Below are positions 16,647 to 25,136 of a DNA stretch of 26,326 nucleotides, piece after piece. The translations under genes were made by a program, and so were the position numbers. The DNA comes from JBBQUP01 sp038212305 (GTDB lineage: Bacteria; Bacteroidota; Bacteroidia; Bacteroidales; Marinilabiliaceae), in NCBI GenBank assembly GCA_038212305.1, contig JBBQUP010000050.1, forward strand, positions 1 to 26,326, written 5' to 3'. Below the pieces are notes generated by a model. It saw only the letters and a program-made list of their open reading frames with translations. It did not search any database and was not told the DNA's origin. How positions within the stretch are numbered: the first letter of the stretch is position 1; every line of letters begins with the position of its first letter.

Positions 16647-19600
16647 TTACTTATTTAAATAGATGTAACCTGAGAGTGACTTATTGACTTCAGGGATGGT
16701 AATCACATAAAAGTAAGTTCCTATTGGCAACTCGGTTCCTACCGAAAATCCAACATTGGATGTTCCATTCCAGCTGTTATCGTACTTATCGTTGCGATAA
16801 ATGGTGTTCCCCCATCGGTTAAATATTTCGATTTTAACCACACTGTATTGATTCAACCATCCGAGCTCGAATCTATCTGAAAAAGTATCGCCATTGGGTG
16901 AAAAACCTTTAGGCACAGGTAGCGTATCAAAACATTTGTCTTTATCGATACGATTTGGAACTCCATCGTTATCGCAGTCGCCTGCCAACTCGTCGGCATC
17001 TAAAACACCATCACCATCCGAATCCGTATCCAAGAAATCAGATGTACCATCGCTGTCGGTATCTATATTTCCTTCGATACTATCAGGAATTCCATCGTTA
17101 TCGGAGTCTAAGTCTAAATAATCGGGAGTACCATCACCATCAGAATCTAGCGTTCCTTCAATTCTATCAGGAATACCATCGTTGTCGGAATCTAAATCAA
17201 TTACAGAGATTGAAGCCACTCCTGTGGTGCATTGCTGAAGCGTTCCATTATCGCAAACCTGATACGTAAAGCTATCGTTGCCATAAAAGCCAGCATTTGG
17301 CGTGTAAGAATATGTGCCATCAACATTAATAACCAATACTCCATTATTTACATCAAAAATGGGTGTTGTATTAATAGTTATTAGATCAGATTCGGCATCG
17401 GTCACATTATCAATTAATGTGGTTCCACTGTAAGTTTCTCCTCCATTTATTGTTATGGATGCATTGGTAGCAATGGGGGCATCGTTAACAGGTGTAATTG
17501 TAATTGTTACCAAAATGGTATTACCCTCATCAATTCCATCGTTAACTTTATAAGTGAAGGTATCACTTGTTGATTCGCCTCCATTGTGAGTATATGTAAA
17601 CGATCCATCGCTGCTTAAAACTAATGTGCCATTAACTACATCGCTCACCAAAATAGATGAAAGGATATCGCCCTCAATATCAGTATCATTAACTAAAACA
17701 CCCGATATTGCATCAATGGTTACAGACCCGCCTTCGGCAAGTGAATAACTATCGGTAACAGCAACCGGTAAATCGTTAACTGAGTTTACAATAATGATAA
17801 CGGCAACAACATTCCCATCTTCCATATTATCGTTGGCTTTATAGGTAAAGCTATCGCCTGTTGTTTCACTTCCATTATGAGTATAGATAAATGAGCCATT
17901 GGAATTTAAAACCAACGTACCATTTGACACAGTACTAACCAAGATAGCATTTAGGGTATTGTTATCCACATCAGTATCGTTGGCAAGAACACCTGAAGTG
18001 TCATCGATAGTTAATGTTGTGCCTTCATCGACTGTATAGCTGTCGGCCACAGTTACAGGAGCAGAATTGGGAGTAGCAGTTATATAAATAGTCACAATGG
18101 CTGGCAAAGAGTAATCTGTTCCATCGGATCCACTGTATTGAAAATTATCTATTCCAGTCCAAAACAAATCAGAAACATAGACAAGATTCACCACATTACT
18201 CAACATGATTTCATCACCCAAAAGCACATTAGCTCCTAATATTTGCAATACTCCATTTGAAGGAAGCGTTGAGATCATTACTTTTGTTAAAGCATCACCC
18301 TCTACATCGGAATAGCCATTTGTAAAATTCAAATCAGTGATTGGAATTGCAATATTGGTCAATCCCGATTTAGAGAAACTGGAAACAATAGGAATATCGT
18401 TGACTGGAGTAATGTAAATACTTACAGTTACAACATTTCCATCAACAGTTCCATCGTTAGCTTTATAAGTAAAACTATCGGTAATAGTTTCTCCGCCATT
18501 ATGAGTGTATGTAAATAAACCATAGGAATTTAGAACCAAAGTACCGTTTGAAACATCGCTAACTAAAACCGATGTTAAGGTATTTCCCTCTGCATCGGTA
18601 TCATTAATTAGTAAGCCATTATATGTATCAATGGTTAAAACACCACCTTCATCAACAACATAATCATCATCCACGGCAACTGGCGCATCATTAATGGCAT
18701 TAATTGTTATAGATACAATGACCTCATTACCGTCTTCACTTCCATCGTTGGCGACATAGGTAAAACTATCGGCAGTGGTTTCGCTGCCATCGTGAGTGTA
18801 ACTAAATGAGCCATCGGAGTTTAAACCCAAGTTCCCATTTGAAACGTTGTTGACTAAAATGGATGTGAGTGCAGATCCTTCTGCATCCGTATCGTTAAAC
18901 AGGACACCATATAAATGACTGACTATAAGTGTACCAGCTTCATTTACTGAATAGGCATCATCATAAGAAACCGGAGGATCATTAATGGGAGATATATTTA
19001 TTGTGACTGTGGCAAAATCGCTCTCATAAGTACCATCAGTTGCTTTGTATGTAAAACTATCATCAAGCGTTTCACTTCCATCATGAGTATAGGTAAAGGT
19101 TCCATCGCTATTTAAGGTTAAAATCCCATTGGCCACATCGGTGACTAAAATAGCACTTAGAGCATCCATGTCGGCATCGGTATCATTTATTAAAACACCA
19201 TTTAAAGCCGTAATGGTTATTGTTTCACTTTCATCAACACTAAAACTTTCATCATACGACAAAGGCGTATTATCATTAATATTCAATACTGTTACAGTCC
19301 AATCCTCCTCATCGATGTTACTATCCGAATCGGTAGCAGTAATGATCAACTTATATACATTATCTGCGTTATTATCATTTGGATTCTCGAAATCACGAGC
19401 AACCATACTTACCACTCCTGTTAAAGGATCGATTGTAAACGATGCTGCATCATCACCACCTGTAATTGAATACGTTACAGTACCAGTAGGTGTTCCGGTA
19501 ATTGTTGGTGTAACCGATGTGTAGTTAGCATTTTCGTTTAAAGAGGCATCCAAAATATCGACAATACTAAAAGATGCTGTTTCTGATAGATTTAACCCTG

Positions 19601-19994
19601 CTACAACCAAAGCTTCACTGGCAAAATCCCCTTTGCTATCGGTGGCGGTAGTTGCCTCCAAATAGGTGTTGATAATATCTTGATCAACTGGATATTCATA
19701 ATCGCGAGTACCCATTTTAACAACTCCCGTTGAGGAATTTTTGGCGAAATCGTCTGCATCAGCAGTTCCTAAAGCATACTCAACTGTTCCAATAGGCATT
19801 CTTTTAAGTAATGGCGCTACACGGGTGTGAGAAACATTCTCGTTTATTGAGATGTCATTTATGGCATCTAAACTCAGTGCTGACATTTCAGGAACATTAA
19901 CAACCGTAATCGCTAAATCTTGCGAAAAGACAGAAACTGAAAGAATAAAAATTAACGAAAAGACAACTTGTCGAGAAAAGTAAATTCGTCTCAT
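16647..19994 (-). CDS. Giant repeat adhesin with gliding-type T9SS C-terminal domain
   Basis: This 1115-residue secreted cell-surface protein has a signal peptide at 1-25 (cleavage after 'SVSVFSQ'). Two cadherin-like units follow (about 30-240; the second with 'VTYSITGGDDAASFTIDPLT'), then seven tandem Ig-like/VCBS-type units (241-932). Five of these are close copies of 97-98 residues with 'GVLxNDTD', 'NGTLVLNSDGSFTYTHNG' and 'DSFTYKANDG' signatures; units four and seven are divergent. Thrombospondin type 3 Ca-binding repeats rich in 'DSDNDGIPD' occupy 933-1022. The end (1023-1115) starts 'DTLPVPKGFSPNGDTFSDRF' and includes 'IEIFNRWGNTIY', the gliding motility-associated type B type IX secretion signal. 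It should be exported through the T9SS with help from the PorP/SprF encoded next to it. The role is likely adhesion or gliding contact; the ligand is unknown. Confidence 0.92.
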   Translation of the reverse strand: MRRIYFSRQVVFSLIFILSVSVFSQDLAITVVNVPEMSALSLDAINDISINENVSHTRVAPLLKRMPIGTVEYALGTADADDFAKNSSTGVVKMGTRDYEYPVDQDIINTYLEATTATDSKGDFASEALVVAGLNLSETASFSIVDILDASLNENANYTSVTPTITGTPTGTVTYSITGGDDAASFTIDPLTGVVSMVARDFENPNDNNADNVYKLIITATDSDSNIDEEDWTVTVLNINDNTPLSYDESFSVDESETITITALNGVLINDTDADMDALSAILVTDVANGILTLNSDGTFTYTHDGSETLDDSFTYKATDGTYESDFATVTINISPINDPPVSYDDAYSVNEAGTLIVSHLYGVLFNDTDAEGSALTSILVNNVSNGNLGLNSDGSFSYTHDGSETTADSFTYVANDGSEDGNEVIVSITINAINDAPVAVDDDYVVDEGGVLTIDTYNGLLINDTDAEGNTLTSVLVSDVSNGTLVLNSYGLFTYTHNGGETITDSFTYKANDGTVDGNVVTVSIYITPVNDIPIVSSFSKSGLTNIAIPITDLNFTNGYSDVEGDALTKVMISTLPSNGVLQILGANVLLGDEIMLSNVVNLVYVSDLFWTGIDNFQYSGSDGTDYSLPAIVTIYITATPNSAPVTVADSYTVDEGTTLTIDDTSGVLANDTDVDNNTLNAILVSTVSNGTLVLNSNGSFIYTHNGSETTGDSFTYKANDNMEDGNVVAVIIIVNSVNDLPVAVTDSYSLAEGGSVTIDAISGVLVNDTDIEGDILSSILVSDVVNGTLVLSSDGSFTYTHNGGESTSDTFTYKVNDGIDEGNTILVTITITPVNDAPIATNASITINGGETYSGTTLIDNVTDAESDLITINTTPIFDVNNGVLVINVDGTYSYTPNAGFYGNDSFTYQVCDNGTLQQCTTGVASISVIDLDSDNDGIPDRIEGTLDSDGDGTPDYLDLDSDNDGIPDSIEGNIDTDSDGTSDFLDTDSDGDGVLDADELAGDCDNDGVPNRIDKDKCFDTLPVPKGFSPNGDTFSDRFELGWLNQYSVVKIEIFNRWGNTIYRNDKYDNSWNGTSNVGFSVGTELPIGTYFYVITIPEVNKSLSGYIYLNK
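16929..17198 (-). repeat. Thrombospondin type 3 calcium-repeat coding block
   Basis: This encodes adhesin residues 933-1022. The units 'DLDSDNDGIPDRIEG', 'DSDGDGTPDYLDLDSDNDG', 'DTDSDGTSDFLDTDSDGDG' and 'DCDNDGVPNRIDKDKC' each provide Asp-rich Ca-binding loops. At DNA level, short TCCATCG/ATCGGAATC-like units recur, so this stretch is prone to slippage and length change. It forms the stiff stalk between the Ig-like array and the secretion domain. Confidence 0.8.
17484..19274 (-). repeat. Tandem about 291-bp repeats in the adhesin gene
   Basis: This encodes adhesin residues 241-837. Units begin at residues 241, 339, 436, 533, 644 and 741; five are 97-98 residues and one (533-643) is a divergent 111-residue unit. 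DNA phrases such as 'TGAGTATATGTAAA' and 'CCATCGTTGGC' recur once per unit but copies have diverged, so the array is old enough to be assembled reliably. Confidence 0.8.
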
Positions 19995-20409
19995 ATGGGA
20001 AAAGTTAGATTTTTTAAAATAAACCCAAACGCCATTTATCTTATAAATATTTAGGATGAATACATTAATGTGCTTTATTGTTAAAACACTACATTATTAA
20101 CCTAAATTTCAATAAGTTATTTAACGAGGTGATGTTAAAAATTGTTACAATTTAAAATGACGCAAAAACCTATTTTTCTGCTAATTTATCCTTTAGTACG
20201 AAAATGGTGTTACGGATTTAGTGCGATTAGACCCTACGTCAGTATTTGTAAATAAATCAAATCTTAAACAGAGATAAAGGAATTGTCAACCTAATAAATA
20301 CATTTATAATTTCATCTTAATTTAAGACATTCAATGAACTATTCATAGCGAGTGCCAATTTTAAAAATAAGGCATATTTATCAATCATGGCTATCATGAA
20401 TAAAGTTTG
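19995..20409. other. Divergent intergenic region, adhesin / mnmE
   Basis: This holds the promoters for the adhesin cassette (minus) and mnmE (plus). I find no coding frame. A 15-bp AT palindrome AAATTGT-T-ACAATTT sits at 20139-20153, a possible regulator site for the adhesin side. No full -33/-7 pair for the adhesin was found; TAGGTTTTTG near 20168 (minus) is the nearest match. Confidence 0.45.
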
Positions 20410-20417
20410 TATTTTTG
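20410..20417 (+). promoter_or_regulatory. -7 box of the mnmE promoter
   Basis: TATTTTTG matches TAnnTTTG and lies 23 bp before the ATG, giving a short leader. The flanks TTTGTATT/AATACAAA (20406-20427) also form an 8-bp inverted repeat across the start site. No TTTG was seen at -33. Confidence 0.5.
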
Positions 20418-20440
20418 TTTAATACAAAAATGCAGACTAA

Positions 20441-21871
20441 ATGGAAACAAATTCCTTCGAAAATAATTCTAATCATACCATTTGCGCCATTTCCACATCT
20501 CCCGGAATGGGTGCCATTGCAGTTATTCGATTGAGTGGAGATAATGCCATTGCCATTGTAGATGCCATTTTTAAATCGCCAAAACCAGAAAAAAAACTAA
20601 CGAATCAGAAAGGCTACTCGGTTCATTTCGGAACCATAAGTGATGGCAACTTAGACATTGATGATGTGCTGGTTACACTGTTTAAAGCCCCTCATTCCTT
20701 TACTGGTGAAAACACAGTTGAAATTGCTTGTCATGGCTCAATAAACATACAACAGAACCTTTTGCAGCTACTTATCAAAAATGGATCAAGATTAGCTAAA
20801 CCGGGGGAATATACACAGAGAGCATTTTTAAATGGGAAAATGGACTTGAGTCAGGCTGAGGCAGTTGCCGATTTAATTGCCTCACAGACGGAGGCCGCAC
20901 GCCGAGTTGCTTTACAGCAGATGCGAGGAGGATTCTCTAGCGAATTAATCCATTTGCGTGAACGACTTTTGTGGTTCATTAGTCTAATTGAGTTGGAACT
21001 CGATTTTAGTGAGGAAGATATTGAGTTTGCCAGTCGAAATGACCTTAACAATTTGATAAACGAGCTTTTAAATCACATCGAACGTCTAACAAACTCCTTT
21101 TCGTTGGGGAACGCTATTAAAAACGGCATTCCGGTTGCCATTGTGGGTCACACTAACGCTGGGAAATCGACGCTACTTAACACTTTGCTAAAAGAGGATA
21201 AAGCCATTGTAAGCGATATTCATGGCACCACCCGCGATGTGATAGAAGATGTATTGAACTTAGAAGGTATTGCCTTTCGATTTATCGACACAGCTGGCAT
21301 TCGCGAAACAACAGATCCCATTGAGAACATAGGTATAAACCGAACCTTTGCAAAAATTGGGCAAGCAACCATTGTGTTACTACTTATTGATTCTCAGGAT
21401 AATGACGCAAAAATTCATGAAGCAGTAACAGCGGTTAAAAATCGAATGGACAGTCATCAGAAACTTATTTTGGTTGTGAACAAAACCGATCTTTTAAGTC
21501 CTGAGGATATTCAAAAACGCTTCTCTCCTAAAGTATTTAGCGAGCTGGCGGGCACTGATGCTATTGTTCCATTATCGGCAAAAAAGCAATTAAACATCAA
21601 CCAATTAATTACTGAACTCTTAAACACGGTTAATACAGCTGCAATCGACAATAACGAAGTAATTGTAACTAACGTTCGCCATTACGAGGCATTACAACAA
21701 TCGCTCACCTCATTGTTGCGTGTTAAGATCGGCTTGTTAAATAATTTATCGGGCGACTTTTTAGCTCAGGACATTCGCGAAGTACTTCAGTTTTTAGGAG
21801 AGATAACTGGACATATAAATACAGATGAAGTACTAGGTACGATATTTAAGAATTTCTGTATTGGAAAATAG
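20441..21871 (+). CDS. mnmE: tRNA uridine-5-carboxymethylaminomethyl modification GTPase MnmE
   Basis: MnmE works with MnmG to add the (carboxymethyl)aminomethyl group at position 5 of the wobble uridine in certain tRNAs. The 476-residue protein is complete. The N-terminal tetrahydrofolate-binding domain (about 12-130) has 'ICAISTSPGMGAIAVIRLSG' and 'PGEYTQRAFLNGKMDLSQAE'. A helical domain with an inserted G domain follows: G1 'GHTNAGKST' (236-244), G2 'GTTRD' (262-266), G3 'DTAG' (283-286), G4 'NKTD' (347-350). The C-terminus is 'IFKNFCIGK', whose Cys473 is the conserved CxGK cysteine. Length and motif order are standard. The gene stands alone with its own promoter; mnmG is not in the window. 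The tRNA-Arg(TCT) in this window is the kind of U34 tRNA it can act on. The ATG at 20441 is chosen because the domain starts at residue 12. Confidence 0.97.
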   Translation: METNSFENNSNHTICAISTSPGMGAIAVIRLSGDNAIAIVDAIFKSPKPEKKLTNQKGYSVHFGTISDGNLDIDDVLVTLFKAPHSFTGENTVEIACHGSINIQQNLLQLLIKNGSRLAKPGEYTQRAFLNGKMDLSQAEAVADLIASQTEAARRVALQQMRGGFSSELIHLRERLLWFISLIELELDFSEEDIEFASRNDLNNLINELLNHIERLTNSFSLGNAIKNGIPVAIVGHTNAGKSTLLNTLLKEDKAIVSDIHGTTRDVIEDVLNLEGIAFRFIDTAGIRETTDPIENIGINRTFAKIGQATIVLLLIDSQDNDAKIHEAVTAVKNRMDSHQKLILVVNKTDLLSPEDIQKRFSPKVFSELAGTDAIVPLSAKKQLNINQLITELLNTVNTAAIDNNEVIVTNVRHYEALQQSLTSLLRVKIGLLNNLSGDFLAQDIREVLQFLGEITGHINTDEVLGTIFKNFCIGK

Positions 21872-21956
21872 AAATAACCCTTCATCACTGTTCCACATTA
21901 CTTTTTTATATGTAAAAAAATATAATAAGTAAGTAAAACTCAATCAGGTTTTGGCC

Positions 21957-22364
21957 ATGTTTGGTCAGGAGTTGGTTCCTGTGAATTCAAATGTCATTGA
22001 AAAACTATCTGAATCATGAGGCAAGCTAAAATATGCTTCGATCCCCATGCTTCACAAAAAATCCGTGTGGCACACTGGCGAAATTTTGAAAATTGCAGCA
22101 CAAGATTATCAGCATGTTATGGATAGATAGCTGCAATGTGGGTTAGGAGGCAAAAAAAGAAAAATATCAAAAACTCACTTCGACAAATTTGGTTAAGAGT
22201 TGGGGTAAAATAACAAACAGATCAATGGCGTCTTTCAACGATTTCTGAAAAACAAAGCAACTGCAATGAAAAGGATCGAGAACTCCATTTTATTTCAAGA
22301 GCATCAAGAAAACTATAAAAGAGTTCTTAATGAAAGATACGATCGAATTTATTCCGAAAAGTAA
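21957..22364 (+). pseudogene. Unidentified decayed reading frame with four in-frame stops
   Basis: From the ATG at 21957 one frame can be followed for 136 codons, interrupted only by four stops. Its pieces read 'MFGQELVPVNSNVIEKLSES', then 'GKLKYASIPMLHKKSVWHTG' continuing EILKIAAQDYQHVMDR, and later 'NGVFQRFLKNKATAMKRIEN' with a Glu/Tyr/Arg-rich end 'RVLNERYDRIYSEK'. The composition is protein-like, unlike the flanks. I do not recognise the family. In AT-rich DNA a few open stretches of this size arise by chance, so the pseudogene reading is tentative. It lies 85 bp after mnmE, at the start of the zone rich in mobile-element debris. Confidence 0.3.
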
Positions 22365-22564
22365 ATGAGTGATCAAATTATACGCTTAATGTTTTACTTA
22401 TTTTTTACAACTCACATCAACAAACAACCGAATAATATACAGTAATACAAGAATATATACATGCGCATGGAGATCTTACTGCCGCTTGTATCGGATTTAT
22501 TTTTTAAACGTTAATTCGCATTCGTAAAACTATTACCTTCAACTTACTTCCTTGATATTATCAG

Positions 22565-22603
22565 AAAAAACTGTCCTCAACTTTCGCGAAAAAGCAAGGA
22601 CAG
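22565..22603 (-). terminator. Terminator of the nucleoside-hydrolase-like gene
   Basis: On the minus strand CTGTCCT...AGGACAG closes a longer hairpin with an inner CTTT...AAAG helix, followed by TTTTTT. It begins about 43 bp after the stop codon. A second small hairpin (AAAATTG/CAATTTT, 22620-22643) lies between it and the gene. Confidence 0.8.
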
Positions 22604-22645
22604 CAAGGTGATTTAAGTTAAAATTGTTCGAAAAAGCAATTTTAA

Positions 22646-23551
22646 TTATTTTGAAGGCGGATTTTTCATTATATCATAACACAATTTAGGACTAGTTTCT
22701 TCAATACCGGTTAATAAAAATAGAAGTTTTCCGGTATCGGAAACATCAATTGCATAGTAGTATTCAACACCCGAAGCAGGTTTGACACACATACAAAGCC
22801 TGTCGAACAACCAGTCCCAACTTCCTTTTTGGTAGTATGGGTTGTTGCGTTCAGGAGCAGTTAGTAACCATTCGAATTCATTCCAGTTTCGTTCTAAAAA
22901 AGGGCTTTGGCTTATAATCGAAACTACGTTTAAGTTACCACCTTCGGGATTCGAAAAGTGTTGTTTTATTTTTATCATAGTCCATCCGGTATGATGTTCC
23001 CATGAGGTATACGGTTTGTCGGAGTGGTCATCGTTCCAGCAATTTATTGAGGAAATTAATGTGACAAACTGTATTTTATCTTTGTCTGCTCTCGAAATTG
23101 CTTCACCAATAACATGAACAGGTCCAGCAGCTATAATGAATATTGGATTGACGGAATTTGATTTGTTAATTTCATTTTTAATTGCTTCATAAGCAATTTC
23201 AGGGTTGTCTACGGCACAAATAAAATTGGTTTGGTTAAAACCAAACATTTTGCCGCCCACAAGTGCACTTTCTTTCATTTGGTCATAGGGCTTTACGCCA
23301 TTTACGCCCGGATGTTCGTGATTACTTCCCCAAATATGATCGGAATATACATATACTGGCAGTTTGTTTTGCAGGCCTTTGGCGGCTATAATTGCCAAGG
23401 TTAATGGCGTTGCAGACCAATCGTCGTGATCGTGTTCATTTCCATCGGAACTAATAACTATTCGTCCTTTCCCTTGCCATAAAGCTTGCTGCGCATAAGA
23501 AAAAGTTATTTGACTGAATAATAAAATGCAAATAATGACTTTGTTTTTCAT
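22646..23551 (-). CDS. Secreted nucleoside-hydrolase-like protein
   Basis: This 301-residue protein has a Sec signal peptide (1-20, 'FSQITFSYAQ'). The first mature strand leads into 'IVISSDGNEHDHDDWSATPL', with Asp36, Asp41, Asp43 and Asp44. This resembles the N-terminal Asp cluster that binds calcium in the nucleoside hydrolase fold (DxDxxxDD). Later 'PIFIIAAGPVHVIGEAISRA' matches the conserved core region of that superfamily, and 'SSINCWNDDHSDKPYTSWEH' gives further acidic and aromatic active-site-like residues. The substrate is unlikely to be a plain nucleoside: related secreted proteins in Bacteroidota often sit in polysaccharide loci and may act on a ribosyl or other sugar linkage. The specific function is inference. 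It stands alone, with a weak -7-like TATCTTCG 33 bp upstream of the start and a good terminator. Normal length, no disruption. Confidence 0.6.
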   Translation of the reverse strand: MKNKVIICILLFSQITFSYAQQALWQGKGRIVISSDGNEHDHDDWSATPLTLAIIAAKGLQNKLPVYVYSDHIWGSNHEHPGVNGVKPYDQMKESALVGGKMFGFNQTNFICAVDNPEIAYEAIKNEINKSNSVNPIFIIAAGPVHVIGEAISRADKDKIQFVTLISSINCWNDDHSDKPYTSWEHHTGWTMIKIKQHFSNPEGGNLNVVSIISQSPFLERNWNEFEWLLTAPERNNPYYQKGSWDWLFDRLCMCVKPASGVEYYYAIDVSDTGKLLFLLTGIEETSPKLCYDIMKNPPSK

Positions 23552-23987
23552 ACATTTTAATTTTATTTAAACTAATTTTTATCCGAAGATAATTTACTTA
23601 TTTTGATCGTATGGTACACCCATATTATCATTCGTTTTATTGCAATAAATAGCATTGTTTCGATTCAATTACTAGATAAAGGTATGTAAAACTATACACT
23701 TTTTTGAATTAATTACTTAAAGGGATCCTCCCGGCTAAGTCCTTATTTGCCAGAAAAGGTTAAAATTAGAATGTTGCACCGAAATCGACGAACGATGGTT
23801 GGTTGAAATCAATAATTTTCGTTACCATGCATCTGGCAAAGCCAAAAAAGACGTATAACAACAGTATAACTTACACTATTAGCTCAGCCAACCTAAGCTT
23901 AAGCCGAAACGCAAGCAATTAATAAACTGGTGAGAATAAAGGTTTTTACAATTATCCTTTTCCTCAAAAAAACTACCTAAAAGATCC
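23552..23987. other. Non-coding or fully decayed stretch
   Basis: I see no intact gene. A short plus-strand frame ending at 23859 reads 'CCTEIDERWLVEINNFRYHA', and could be leftover coding DNA of the IS remnant to its right, but it is too short to assign. The left end (near 23584-23591) carries the possible -7 box of the gene at 22646. Confidence 0.4.
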
Positions 23988-24074
23988 CTCATACATTATG
24001 CAATAATGGACAGAATGGCATTAAATGCTCATCGTTTTGATTAAAAAGGTGAATCGATCAGAAAAAAAAATTAA
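23988..24074 (+). pseudogene. 3' end of an IS21-family istB (transposition ATPase)
   Basis: The frame reads 'LIHYAIMDRMALNAHRFD', a stop (TAA at 24042), then 'KGESIRKKN' and the terminal stop. The order [A]-I-M-D-R-x-x-x-x-A-H-x-x-x-x-K-G-E-S-x-R-K is the typical C-terminus of IstB, the ATP-binding partner of the IS21 transposase. One base change (TTA to TAA) would explain the internal stop. The rest of istB and all of istA are missing or unrecognisable. The IS-end-like repeats follow 43 bp later, as expected. Confidence 0.6.
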
Positions 24075-24154
24075 CTTATATTTGCATCACAAATGAATCT
24101 CTTTTTGATAGAAAAAAGTTGTACAGTTTGGAGCAAAATTAGTTGTACAGTTTG
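23988..24154 (+). mobile_element. Relic of an IS21-type insertion sequence, right end
   Basis: An istB 3' fragment is followed by two exact 14-bp copies of AGTTGTACAGTTTG (24117-24130 and 24141-24154), period 24 bp. IS21-family ends carry repeated transposase-binding sites of this kind, with TGTACA-like cores near the tip. The exact tip is probably within 24145-24154. The left part of the element is lost. Its right end abuts the 3' part of a serine recombinase on the opposite strand, so it probably inserted there. Confidence 0.55.
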
Positions 24155-24530
24155 TCCGAAATAATCATCCTTTCCCTTTTGCTCCTTTACCCAGGCAATA
24201 TACCTATAAAAAGTAGCCCTACTCACTTTAACAATTTTCAAAACTTCCGTTATTGTTCTGGATTGATCCTGCCATAACTGATAGCATGCATAAGCAGTTT
24301 TTTTGGCTTCGGGTGATAATCCCTTTTATGCGGCCGCCTATCCGGCCACGTTCGCGTGCTGCTTGCAGTCCGGCCATGGTACGCTCTCGAATTAGTTCTC
24401 GTTCAAATTCGGCAAAGCTGGCAAAGATGTTAAAGGTTAATCGGCACTGGACGGTGGTGTGGATACTGACATTAAGAATGAAGAACTCAATTCCCTTTTT
24501 TTTCCAGAAACCAGAAACTAGGATTTGGTG
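24071..24530 (-). pseudogene. Broken serine recombinase (resolvase/invertase)
   Basis: The minus frame gives 'KKKGIEFFILNVSIHTT', then 'LTFNIFASFAEFERELIRER' continuing TMAGLQAARERGRIGG, the catalytic-domain end and E-helix of resolvase/invertase proteins. After a one-base insertion at about 24317-24320 the other frame continues 'SPEAKKTAYACYQLWQ' and the DNA-binding helix-turn-helix 'VLKIVKVSRATFYRYIAWVK'. The N-terminal part with the catalytic serine is absent, and the C-terminus runs into the IS21-like end repeats. It is dead three ways: N-terminal loss, frameshift and replaced tail. GC content is higher than its surroundings (24330-24460), which supports acquisition from elsewhere. Confidence 0.85.
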
Positions 24531-24581
24531 AGTTTAGTTTAGTCCTAGAATTCGATTAGCACAGAAACAACTTCTTTTGAA

Positions 24582-24773
24582 ATGGCAAAGATTGTATTAA
24601 CAGATATTCGAAGTCTTTTAGAAGATATTGAGAAAGGCATAAATGCGGGGTAGGATATAAATGACAATGGAACCGAGTACATGTTCAAATCATTTATTTA
24701 CAAGATGCAGAAAGAGCATTGGATGCTCTCAGCATGGATAAAGCAAGAAATTGTTTACAATATCAGGCTTTGA
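24582..24773 (+). pseudogene. Unidentified short frame with one internal stop
   Basis: This is a 64-codon frame from ATG at 24582: 'MAKIVLTDIRSLLEDIEKGI' NAG, a TAG at 24651, then 'DINDNGTEYMFKSFIYKMQK' and an end at 24771. The first part looks protein-like (an amphipathic helix). I do not recognise the family, and chance cannot be excluded. It lies right beside the truncated N-terminal side of the recombinase relic. Confidence 0.25.
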
Positions 24774-25098
24774 TAATAATGCAGACTTAAAACGGAATGT
24801 GACAAGTACCGCAAAATAAACTGAAAATTTACAAATAGGAGCTTTAAAATAGATAATGCCTGCAAAAAAACGCTTCATTTCCTCTGCCCATACCCTCTGA
24901 TTCACCGAAGGAATAACCGCCAATCAACTAGCTTAAAGCACATTATACTTAAAAGGCTTAATGTAGTAACGAAGCGCTTGTAAAAATACAGAGTATTCTG
25001 GCAAAAAATAGAAATGGTAAAAAGTGATTCTAGTAATAGATGAAGAGATTAAAAATACTGGTTTATTGAAAAATCATAACCGACGAAGGAATATCTGT
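24774..25098. other. Non-coding debris before the patatin gene
   Basis: Nothing recognisable is here. A 64-codon minus-strand open frame (24729-24923) overlaps the unidentified frame and has no motif or signal, so I take it as chance. Confidence 0.4.
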
Positions 25099-25106
25099 TA
25101 TCTTTG
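25099..25106 (+). promoter_or_regulatory. -7 box of the patatin gene promoter
   Basis: TATCTTTG matches TAnnTTTG and lies 30 bp before the ATG, giving a leader of about 24 nt. No TTTG is seen at the -33 distance. Confidence 0.55.
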
Positions 25107-25136
25107 GAACACATATAACTTTAAAAACCTAGCTTA

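Noticed and set aside
16894..17269. Plus-strand open frames rich in Ser/Pro or Arg/His
   Set aside because: They are antisense to the Asp-rich calcium repeats of the adhesin; the repeat composition keeps the opposite strand open.
17484..19274. Tandem repeats as a possible CRISPR array or satellite
   Set aside because: The period of about 291 bp matches protein domains in one long open frame.
19129..19524. 131-codon plus-strand open frame
   Set aside because: It lies antisense within the adhesin's repeat-coding region and shows no start context or motif of its own.
24253..24531. 92-codon plus-strand frame
   Set aside because: It is antisense to the serine recombinase remnant, whose motifs are clear on the minus strand.
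24729..24923. 64-codon minus-strand open frame
   Set aside because: No motif, no signal peptide, no promoter, and it overlaps decayed DNA on the other strand.
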